Below the pieces are notes generated by a model. The model had not been told where the DNA came from and ran no database searches. It saw only the letters and a program-made list of their open reading frames with translations. The position numbers were made by a program, and so were the translations under genes. Below are positions 47,073 to 54,301 of a DNA stretch of 64,000 bases, piece by piece (the first letter of the stretch is position 1; every line of letters starts with the position of its first letter). The stretch comes from an uncultured Treponema sp. GTDB lineage: Bacteria > Spirochaetota > Spirochaetia > Treponematales > Treponemataceae. The DNA lies in assembly GCF_946187725.1 (NCBI RefSeq), contig NZ_CAMHSK010000006.1, positions 1-64,000 on the forward strand, read 5' to 3'.

Positions 47073-48176
47073 CTATATTCTGCTTGCACGATTCTGAAGC
47101 ATCAAATCAGCAAGAACAATTGCTGTCATTGCTTCGATTACAGGAACGATTCTCGGACAAAGGCAGACATCATGGCGGCCTTCAATCACCAAATCACTGT
47201 CAGTGTATTTGCCCGCTTCGTCAACGGAAATTGTTTTCTGCTCCTGGAAAATGCTCGGCACAGGCTTTACTGCCACACGGAAGAAAATATCGTTGCCGTT
47301 TGAGATTCCACCGAGGATTCCGCCCGCATTATTCGTTTCAAAGACAGGCTTTCCTTCTGAATCAACACGCATTTTGTCATTATTTTTGCTGCCTGTAGAA
47401 TCAGCGGCAGAAAATCCTGCACCAAATTCAATACCTTTTACGGCACCAACGCTCAAAATCGCCCTGGCAAGTTCCGCATCAAGTTTTCCAAAGACAGGCT
47501 CTCCCAAACCGGCCGGCAAGCCGCTCACACGACAGGCAATTATGCCGCCTGCGCTGTCTTTATTCGCACGAATTTCTTCGATTTTTGCGTTCATTTTGGC
47601 AGCGGCTTCATTATCCGGGGCACGCAAGGCATTCTGTTCAATTTGAGCAAAATCAACCTTAGAGATTGAAACGCCCGCCGCACGCTCTGTGTAAGCCATA
47701 ATCTTTATATTGCAAAGATTTTCGAGCACCTGGAGCGCGATTGCACCTGCCGCAACACGAGCCGCAGTTTCCCGACCACTTGAACGACCACCGCCCCTGT
47801 AATCACGGAATCCATATTTTGACTGGAAAGCAAAATCAGCGTGTCCGGGTCTGAATGTGTACGCAAGATTTCCATAATCCTTTGAATGTTGGCTTGTATT
47901 ACGGATTACAATTCCAATCGGAGTGCCTTCGCTCTTGCCTTCGAAAATGCCGCTCAAAAGCTCAGCCTTGTCGTCTTCTTTTCGGGCAGTAACGGAAGCG
48001 TTGTTTTTACCACCAAAGCTCTGGCCTGGCTTTCGTCTATCTAATGCGGCCTGAATCCTGTTTTCGTCGATTTTGATTCCAGAAGGAACGCCGTCAACAA
48101 TGCAGCCCAATCCCGCACCGTGGCTTTCTCCAAAAGTTGTTACCTTAAAAATTGTTCCGATTGTATTCTGTGCCAT
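47073..48176 (-). CDS. aroC: Chorismate synthase AroC
   Basis: 367 residues. It converts EPSP to chorismate, the last step of the shikimate pathway, using reduced FMN. Signatures: TTFGESHGAGLGCIVDG, FRPGHADFAFQSKYGFRDYRGGGRSSGRET and the C-terminal RHDVCLCPRIVPVIEAM. Its presence implies de novo aromatic amino acid or folate precursor synthesis, unlike the reduced T. pallidum. The start ATG follows a TATATA box by 9 nt with no ribosome site. Confidence 0.97.
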   Translation of the reverse strand: MAQNTIGTIFKVTTFGESHGAGLGCIVDGVPSGIKIDENRIQAALDRRKPGQSFGGKNNASVTARKEDDKAELLSGIFEGKSEGTPIGIVIRNTSQHSKDYGNLAYTFRPGHADFAFQSKYGFRDYRGGGRSSGRETAARVAAGAIALQVLENLCNIKIMAYTERAAGVSISKVDFAQIEQNALRAPDNEAAAKMNAKIEEIRANKDSAGGIIACRVSGLPAGLGEPVFGKLDAELARAILSVGAVKGIEFGAGFSAADSTGSKNNDKMRVDSEGKPVFETNNAGGILGGISNGNDIFFRVAVKPVPSIFQEQKTISVDEAGKYTDSDLVIEGRHDVCLCPRIVPVIEAMTAIVLADLMLQNRASRI

Positions 48177-48185
48177 GACGAGAAG

Positions 48186-48191
48186 TATATA
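48186..48191 (-). promoter_or_regulatory. -10 box close to aroC start
   Basis: TATATA on the minus strand, 9 nt before ATG 48176. The predicted leader is 0-3 nt. The -35 is not clear. Confidence 0.45.
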
Positions 48192-48207
48192 GAAAAACCT
48201 GAAGTTA

Positions 48208-49803
48208 TTAAAGTCGCCAGCTCACGAGAGCACCCAAAGCCTGACCGAAAATGCCCGCCCTTTCATAAGTTCTGTCTGCAACAAGAGGCACTGTTTCAAG
48301 CACGACATCACCAAGCATGTATTGAATTTGACCGTACTGCCGGCCAGCTTCAACTCCACCATAAATGAAGCGCGGAATGTTTACAGTTGCTTTTACGCTC
48401 TGAGCATCAGCACTTGCAGATTCCCCCGAAACATGAGGAACCGTGATTGTGCTGCTCCAGGCAGGAATCAGTTTTACGAATTTTCCGGCAGTGTTTTTTG
48501 AACCGATTGCAGGAATCGCATAGAATTCAGGCAAGGTTCCGCTCGGATTGAAATCAGCAAAATTTGAAAAAGCCCATTCCATCATTTCTGTTCCGTCGTG
48601 GACCCTGCCCGCATTTCCCTGTTTTGAGCCGATTCCTGTTCCTTTCATAGTGATTGAAATGAACCGCACTCCGTTTCGCTTTGCCGTGAGAGCAAGATTG
48701 TAGCGACTTTCGTAGATGAAACCGGTTTTGATTCCATCGCAGCCTTCCATTACGCCCAGAAGCGGGTTCGTATTTCGCTGATAGATTGCAGTTGAATCCC
48801 CTTTTGATTTTTGCCATGACGGAAGATTTTTTTCGAGCGGATAACGGATGCTCGGCGCACTGTGGAATTCTTCGACAGACTGAGGAAATCTTTTTATATA
48901 CTCACAGCAGAAAGCGGCAAGTTCGCGTGCCGTAGTCAGATTGTTTTCATCATAACCGCTTGGCTCGACAAAGTGTGTATGAGTAAGGCCAAGTGCTGCA
49001 CATTCCTGATTCATTCGCTCGACAAAAGCCTTTGTGCTGCCGGAAATGTAGTCTGCAACGGCAAGTGCCGCATCGTTACCGGAAGCAACGGCCAGTCCCT
49101 TCAAAAGTTCACGGAGAGTTACAATCTGCCCCTGCCCCAAAAACATGAGCGAAGCGTCTTTCGGCATGTTGATTGCCCAGCTTCGTTCTGGAAGAGTCAC
49201 CACATCATCAAGGGTGATTTTTCCGTCCGCGACATCCTTGAAAACAATGTACATTACGAAGAGTTTGGCAATTGAAGCTGGAGGAATGATTTCATCGGCA
49301 TTTTTCTCAAAAAGAACGCAACCGTTTGAAGCATCAATAAGAATCGCCGCACCAGCCCAAACATCAAGATTCGCCTTGTTAACCGAATAAGGAAGTTCCT
49401 TTAAGATTGAAGTCCGCTGCTCTGGATACAGTGAATCAAGCAGCACCGAAAGTTCAGATTCCTGCTCAAGAGAAAGAGCCTTAACATTTCCGGTATTTTT
49501 AAAATCAGATGAATAAGAAATGAAAACGCAAATCAGGATTGCAAAAACAATCACGCCCAACGAAGAAAGTACGAAGGTCTTGCCAAAACGAGACATCCGC
49601 ATGAAGATTTTGAAGGGATTTTCGAATTTTCTGATTTTTTTGCCTTCAGAAGGAGATTTCTTTTCTCGCTCAGCCTTTTCAAAAAAATCGTCAAAATCAG
49701 AGATATATTTTATTCCGGGCTTTTTTTTGCTCGATGCAGAATCCTTTTTTGCCCGCTTAGTTTCTTCATCAATAAAGTCGTCAGTTACATCGTAAATATC
49801 CAT
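48208..49803 (-). CDS. Membrane-anchored D-alanyl-D-alanine carboxypeptidase (S11)
   Basis: 531 residues from ATG 49803. It trims the terminal D-Ala of peptidoglycan stems. The S11 active site is complete: SxxK in PPASIAKLFVMY, SxN in LAVASGNDAAL and KTG in DGIKTGFIYES. Unusually, about 75 charged cytoplasmic residues precede a single membrane helix (FVLSSLGVIVFAILICVFI), in place of a cleavable signal peptide. The C-terminal about 120 residues form a beta-rich PBP5-like domain. The open frame extends eight codons further upstream, but that part is a -10 box; no ribosome site is present. Confidence 0.93.
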   Translation of the reverse strand: MDIYDVTDDFIDEETKRAKKDSASSKKKPGIKYISDFDDFFEKAEREKKSPSEGKKIRKFENPFKIFMRMSRFGKTFVLSSLGVIVFAILICVFISYSSDFKNTGNVKALSLEQESELSVLLDSLYPEQRTSILKELPYSVNKANLDVWAGAAILIDASNGCVLFEKNADEIIPPASIAKLFVMYIVFKDVADGKITLDDVVTLPERSWAINMPKDASLMFLGQGQIVTLRELLKGLAVASGNDAALAVADYISGSTKAFVERMNQECAALGLTHTHFVEPSGYDENNLTTARELAAFCCEYIKRFPQSVEEFHSAPSIRYPLEKNLPSWQKSKGDSTAIYQRNTNPLLGVMEGCDGIKTGFIYESRYNLALTAKRNGVRFISITMKGTGIGSKQGNAGRVHDGTEMMEWAFSNFADFNPSGTLPEFYAIPAIGSKNTAGKFVKLIPAWSSTITVPHVSGESASADAQSVKATVNIPRFIYGGVEAGRQYGQIQYMLGDVVLETVPLVADRTYERAGIFGQALGALVSWRL

Positions 49804-49810
49804 AAGTGGC

Positions 49811-49816
49811 ATTATA
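49811..49816 (-). promoter_or_regulatory. -10 box abutting carboxypeptidase start
   Basis: TATAAT on the minus strand followed by 7 nt and ATG 49803. No ribosome site in between. Confidence 0.65.
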
Positions 49817-49858
49817 ACACAAATCAATCACGCTTGCACACGGCTTATTGCACATCAT

Positions 49859-52123
49859 TTACTTCAATTTACGCACGAGAGTGAATTCGTATCCTTCATC
49901 AAGGAAATTTCCGATTAAGAGGGAAAGTTTTTCGTAAAGATAGTCAGTGCGCGTTCCATCCGTGACACCAATGTTAATCGGAATAATCATGTCTGGAGTG
50001 GCATTATCAACATAGAGTTTGACCAAATCTTTTGCACCGAGATACCATTTTTTGCCGTCAGCAGCCTTTTCTAAAGTGAAAGAATCAAGTGCAAGCCGAC
50101 CAGCCTCAATGTACTTGTATCCGCTCAATTCACCGGCTTTTTTTATCTGAGAGTTTGATTTGTAAAAAGGAGCGTGCCACATCAAAGAAAGTTCACGCCC
50201 AGTCGCAGCATAAAATTCATCTTCGTTGCGGGCCAATCCACGGCGAATGAATTCTTCGTCAATGATAAAGCCCTTCTCCGTCAAATCAGCAGCAGAAAAA
50301 TACATCGAAGCACAGTCATGACCGCTTTCGATAATCTGCTTGCATTCCATTGGATAGCGGCGGATGAATTCACCGTTCAAAAAGAAGGTCGCCTTTATGC
50401 CGTAATTTGCCAGAACAGAAAGGATATGAGTAAGACCGTCCGCACTGTCCAAAGCATCGAATATGAGAGCCACTCTTTTTCGCTCAGGGCTTGGTTTGAC
50501 CGTTTCTGGATAAAGAGCATAAGAAGTGCCAGTTCCAGCAAAATTCCTGACATAAAGCGCATTATCGTAAAGCTTATTGTCGGTCAGACCTGTGTAAACG
50601 CGGTAATGAGCATTTTGAACCGCATAAACTTCAACTTCCGCCTTTTTCATGAATTCAAAAGAAGTGCGCGAATCTTCGGTGCTTGCCTGCCAAACATTTT
50701 TGAAATAATCATAGTCATAAAATGTGGCCTTGTTGATTGCACTTTGCGCACAGATAATGTTTTCTGCCTTTGGCTTCCAGAATGCGGTTTCTGCAGCGGA
50801 CAAAAAGAGCACCTTCCCTTCCTTTTGAAATTTGCCGCTAACCGCATTCCATTCACGCACTGTCGATTCGCCGCCCACATAAAGAGTCGAAGAACCGTTC
50901 CAGGCAAAAGAATGAACCTTTTCGCCGTCAAGCCGCCCCAATTCAATCCACGCGCCCAAATCGTACACAAAAGCAAATTTCTGAGAGGCAAAGGCAATTT
51001 TCCGACCGTCCGGTGAAAGAACTGGGTGAGTCGCATTTTCGACGCGGTTCAGTTCTTTTAACTCGTGAGAAAGCCTGTAAACCGTAGAATTACGCTTACC
51101 GTCATTGATTCCGATTAAATTTACCCAGAGAATCTGACTCCCGTCACCGCAGAAAAAAACATCATAATCAACGGCAGAACCCGAAACATCCTTAAAAGGC
51201 TTAGAATAAACGCTTGTAAGATAAGAAGATGCCGTTCCATTCACCTGATAGCTTGAAACGACAGAATTTGATGTAACCGTAACGATTTGATTCACGAGCG
51301 GACTGACCCAAAATCTGTCCTTGCGCGCATCAAATCCAAGTGGAAGCCGACCGATTACGATTCCGATTCCGACCATTGGAGCATAAAGCCCGCGTGTATA
51401 AAGTTCCTTCGCACTGATTTTGTAGACCAAATCACGGTTTATGTAGATGAGGTACTTCCCGTTCGCCCATGAGACAGAATTGATTGTGCCCTCGCCGATT
51501 TTGCGGAATTCTTCACCCATCTGAACTTTTTGATAAACCGCCTTGGGGTCGCCAAAATAAAGATTTCCGCCTTTTTCGTAAACAAAAACGCTGCCATCGC
51601 CCGCCCATTTTGCAGGAATTTCATCGTAATCAAAATCACACTTGTCATTAAGAAGAAATTCTTCGAGAGTAGACATATTTTTGAGGAAAAGCTTGCCTGT
51701 AGCCGCGTCAGTCTTTTTGACATAGCAGGCCCATTTTCCGTCAGGACTCACCGCTTGCGGTAAAAGCGCCTTTGCATCAGCAGGAATGGATTCTTCGCGC
51801 TTAACCCAGCTCAAAGTAGAATCAGCAACCGAATAACGCGCCATGCCGTAACGATTACGAACCTGAAGAACCGCCCCGCCCGAAAGAAGCTCCATCCTCT
51901 CAGGAAAGCAAGTTAAAATCCGGGTAGATTCAGTTTGAGTCGCATCGGCAAGAAAAAGAGTCTTATAAGAGACCGTGCCGCCAAGTTTATGACTCACCGT
52001 AAAAAGAACCTTGTCCTCCGCATTAATCTGAGGATTTTCAAATTTGACTTGAGCAGAAAGAAAGTGAAAAGTGGAAAACGGAAAGAGAAAAAATGATAAT
52101 AAACACGCAAACTTTTTTTTCAT
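49859..52123 (-). CDS. Beta-propeller protein fused to a degenerate polysaccharide-deacetylase-like domain
   Basis: 754 residues with a signal peptide (FACLLSFFLFPFSTFHFLSA). Residues about 30-530 contain repeated blade-like segments (AVSPDGKWACYVKK, PVLSPDGRKIAFASQKFA) of TolB/WD40 style. Residues about 560-754 follow the NodB fold (KRVALIFDALDSADGLTHIL, GIKATFFLNGEFIRRYP, GHDCASMYFSAADL). The canonical metal motif FDDG is replaced by FDAL and the HxxxH motif by MYFSAAD, so the usual zinc triad is lost. It is therefore perhaps a carbohydrate-binding pseudoenzyme. The ATG is only a few bases from a TTATATAG sequence and has no clear ribosome site. Confidence 0.8.
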   Translation of the reverse strand: MKKKFACLLSFFLFPFSTFHFLSAQVKFENPQINAEDKVLFTVSHKLGGTVSYKTLFLADATQTESTRILTCFPERMELLSGGAVLQVRNRYGMARYSVADSTLSWVKREESIPADAKALLPQAVSPDGKWACYVKKTDAATGKLFLKNMSTLEEFLLNDKCDFDYDEIPAKWAGDGSVFVYEKGGNLYFGDPKAVYQKVQMGEEFRKIGEGTINSVSWANGKYLIYINRDLVYKISAKELYTRGLYAPMVGIGIVIGRLPLGFDARKDRFWVSPLVNQIVTVTSNSVVSSYQVNGTASSYLTSVYSKPFKDVSGSAVDYDVFFCGDGSQILWVNLIGINDGKRNSTVYRLSHELKELNRVENATHPVLSPDGRKIAFASQKFAFVYDLGAWIELGRLDGEKVHSFAWNGSSTLYVGGESTVREWNAVSGKFQKEGKVLFLSAAETAFWKPKAENIICAQSAINKATFYDYDYFKNVWQASTEDSRTSFEFMKKAEVEVYAVQNAHYRVYTGLTDNKLYDNALYVRNFAGTGTSYALYPETVKPSPERKRVALIFDALDSADGLTHILSVLANYGIKATFFLNGEFIRRYPMECKQIIESGHDCASMYFSAADLTEKGFIIDEEFIRRGLARNEDEFYAATGRELSLMWHAPFYKSNSQIKKAGELSGYKYIEAGRLALDSFTLEKAADGKKWYLGAKDLVKLYVDNATPDMIIPINIGVTDGTRTDYLYEKLSLLIGNFLDEGYEFTLVRKLK

Positions 52124-52194
52124 CTATATAACCACTATTCTTAGCAGAGAAATTGGAGGGCGTTACGAGAGGCTTGCGCCAAAATTGCTAAAAG

Positions 52195-52428
52195 CTAATT
52201 GTTAATTCCTAACTCCCTTAAACCTTTTTCGATTTCGGCGATTTTGCTTTCGATTTTTTTGACGCGGCTGATTCTGTCGTTAGACTGCCGTGCTTCAAGC
52301 TGCTTAAAAACATTTTCAAGGACGGATTCATCACCCGGCTCAGCATTTTCCTTGCCGCACCAGGGACAATAAATGAATTTTCGCTCGATAGTCTTTCCGC
52401 AATGATTACAAATACAAACAAAATCCAT
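52195..52428 (-). CDS. Small zinc-ribbon protein with C-terminal coiled coil
   Basis: 77 residues. Two Cys pairs (CNHCGK and CPWCGK), with an additional Cys at the N-terminus, form a zinc ribbon, followed by a helix with heptad-like pattern (RISRVKKIESKIAEIEKGLREL). Probably a nucleic-acid- or protein-binding adaptor; function unknown. The open frame begins six codons earlier, but these overlap the TATAAT box; I choose ATG 52428, 6 nt after the box and without a ribosome site. Confidence 0.8.
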   Translation of the reverse strand: MDFVCICNHCGKTIERKFIYCPWCGKENAEPGDESVLENVFKQLEARQSNDRISRVKKIESKIAEIEKGLRELGINN

Positions 52429-52434
52429 AAGCAT

Positions 52435-52440
52435 ATTATA
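52435..52440 (-). promoter_or_regulatory. -10 box abutting zinc-ribbon gene start
   Basis: TATAAT, 6 nt before ATG 52428 on the minus strand; CTGAAA lies 17 bp upstream as a possible -35 (4 of 6 matches). Confidence 0.65.
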
Positions 52441-52451
52441 GCACACTTCTT

Positions 52452-53663
52452 TTATTTTTTCAGCAAAGAAAGCGGGTCAACAAGATTTCCGTTTTTGTAG
52501 ACCGTAAAGTGAAGGTGCGGCCCTGTCGAATATCCGGTCGAGCCAACAAGGCCAATCCTTGTGTTCTGATCCACGCCCTGCCCTTTTTTTACAAGAGTTT
52601 TTGACATGTGACCGTACAATGACTGATATCCGTTTCCATGACTGATGATTACATAATTTCCGAAGATGTTTGACCAGCCGACATAAACGACTTTTCCGCT
52701 CATCGCCGCGCGAATCGGGGTTCCTGTCGGGCACGCCATGTCGATTCCAGTGTGATTTGAAGCAACTCCTGTAAACGGGTCCTTTCTCGGTCCGAATCGT
52801 GATGTGAGCCGCCATGCAGCTGTAATCGGATAGACAAAAAGCTCGCCCATTGCCTTTTTGAGTGAAGCTGAATCAAGTTTTGCGCCCGGAATAAAGAGTT
52901 CCATTCCCTTTGTGAGCGTGTCCGAATCCAAATCATTTGCGTCAAGAATTTCCTCAACGCTGACATGGTATTTTACAGAAAGAGAATTGAGCGAATCCCC
53001 TGCGACAACCTTATAAACTAGTCCGTCAGTTGAAGGAATCCTGAGTTTCTGCCCTGAACGAAGAGTGCGCACATTCGAAATGTCATTCACGGCAATCAAA
53101 GTTGAAATGTTTGAAAGTCCGAATTTGCGTGAAATCGTGCTGATTGAATCCCCTGCTTTAACCGTGTAAGTCTGGAAAGTTACTGTCTCTCCAAGGCCGA
53201 CACTCGCTGCACTCAAAACTGAGCCGTCTTCAGAAAGAACATTGCCATTTTCATCTATATTATCAGTCAGCGTGCCGTCCATTGCAAAGCGCGACATTGC
53301 TGAATTGAGCGTTTCAAATTCATAGGCAGAAAGTGAATCGTAAGAAAGTGAGGTAGTGTGATTATCCAGATATGAAAGAAGATTGAAAATCGTATACGGA
53401 ACAAGAATCAGAACTGCAAGACAGGCAAGCATGGAGAAGATTTTAGCAATTCCGACATAAGCGAACTGTCGTTCTGTCCTGGAATGACTTTTTTCAATTT
53501 TTACGGCCACAGATGATGAAGAAAAAGACGGTGAACTTTTCGTCACGAGCGGACGATATTCCTTTTTCTTTGAGACCTTTGGCAAGCGAGGAAAATTTAT
53601 GTTTGTTCCAACCGATGTCTTTTTTACAGCAGCCGAAGAACCGACAAAACTTATTATCTCCAT
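52452..53663 (-). CDS. LysM-M23 peptidoglycan endopeptidase (paralogue)
   Basis: 403 residues. Cytoplasmic Lys/Ser-rich N-terminus, membrane helix at about 76-95 (IFSMLACLAVLILVPYTIF), two LysM domains (YTVKAGDSISTISRKFGLS and YKVVAGDSLNSLSVKYHVS) and an M23 domain with SRFGPRKDPFTGVASNHTGID, LYGHMS and GPHLHFTV. The M23 part is very similar to that at 29206-30213, so the two are duplicates that diverged in the linker. It is divergent from lepB. Confidence 0.92.
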   Translation of the reverse strand: MEIISFVGSSAAVKKTSVGTNINFPRLPKVSKKKEYRPLVTKSSPSFSSSSVAVKIEKSHSRTERQFAYVGIAKIFSMLACLAVLILVPYTIFNLLSYLDNHTTSLSYDSLSAYEFETLNSAMSRFAMDGTLTDNIDENGNVLSEDGSVLSAASVGLGETVTFQTYTVKAGDSISTISRKFGLSNISTLIAVNDISNVRTLRSGQKLRIPSTDGLVYKVVAGDSLNSLSVKYHVSVEEILDANDLDSDTLTKGMELFIPGAKLDSASLKKAMGELFVYPITAAWRLTSRFGPRKDPFTGVASNHTGIDMACPTGTPIRAAMSGKVVYVGWSNIFGNYVIISHGNGYQSLYGHMSKTLVKKGQGVDQNTRIGLVGSTGYSTGPHLHFTVYKNGNLVDPLSLLKK

Positions 53664-53691
53664 ACATCTTTTATCGGAAGAAAAAAAGTAG

Positions 53692-53715
53692 TAAATTAGT
53701 AAATTAGTAAATTAA
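53692..53715. repeat. Three-copy octamer TAAATTAG upstream of lepB
   Basis: TAAATTAG at 53692-53699 and 53700-53707, then TAAATTAA at 53708-53715, in the short space between the divergent M23 and lepB genes. Copy-number change would alter promoter spacing. Confidence 0.7.
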
Positions 53716-53758
53716 GGAAGATTCGAAGTGTCCTTTGGGAACACAGTCGAAAATCACT

Positions 53759-54301
53759 ATGGAAAAAGATTTATTGCCAGAACGGGTCAAATTCTCCCGC
53801 CAGAACAAAATTTTGTGTCTCATTGTCTGCATCGGGCTTCTTTTCGGACTTCTTCTCAAACTCTTCGTCTTTGAAATTCTTACGGTTTCCGGCGAATCCA
53901 TGTTTCCGGCCATCAAGGACGGTGAGCGGCTTTTTGTTTCAAAATGCGCTTACGGACTTTGCGAGCCTTACGGAGACAAACTTTTGCTTCAATGGAAAAA
54001 GCCAAAATCGGGTGATGTCGTTATTTACTTATATAACAATAAGATAGTCGTAAAAAGATGCGTTGCGCTGGGCGGAGATAAACTAGAAATTTTAAGAGAT
54101 AGCGATTATAATTATATTTTACAGGCAGGGGATTTTTCGATTCCTTTGAGTCAGATTCAGTATCTCAATCTCAAAGATTCTTCATCCGTGCCAGAAGGCT
54201 ACATTCTCGCAGTTGGTGACAATCACGCAGTATCTGTGGATTCAAGGTCTTATGGTTTTGTCTCCGAGCGGAATATTTTGGGAAAGGTTTTATGCAAGTA
54301 A
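53759..54301 (+). CDS. lepB: Signal peptidase I
   Basis: 180 residues. One N-terminal membrane helix (ILCLIVCIGLLFGLLLKLFV) followed by the S26 domain: catalytic Ser in SGESMFPAIKDGE, catalytic Lys in KIVVKRCVALGGD and the GDN..SVDSRSYG box. It removes signal peptides from exported proteins. The start is uncertain: ATG 53759 lacks a ribosome site and an in-frame TTG at 53735 has AAGGAAG 14 nt upstream. Its end overlaps the PBP gene by 10 nt. Confidence 0.93.
   Translation: MEKDLLPERVKFSRQNKILCLIVCIGLLFGLLLKLFVFEILTVSGESMFPAIKDGERLFVSKCAYGLCEPYGDKLLLQWKKPKSGDVVIYLYNNKIVVKRCVALGGDKLEILRDSDYNYILQAGDFSIPLSQIQYLNLKDSSSVPEGYILAVGDNHAVSVDSRSYGFVSERNILGKVLCK

Noticed and set aside
52136-52180. Possible decayed fragment of the palindromic element (GGAGGGCGTTACGAGAGGC)
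   Set aside because: It resembles the GGGGGCGTTACGGGGGC end motif, but without the two hairpins the match is too short to count as a copy.
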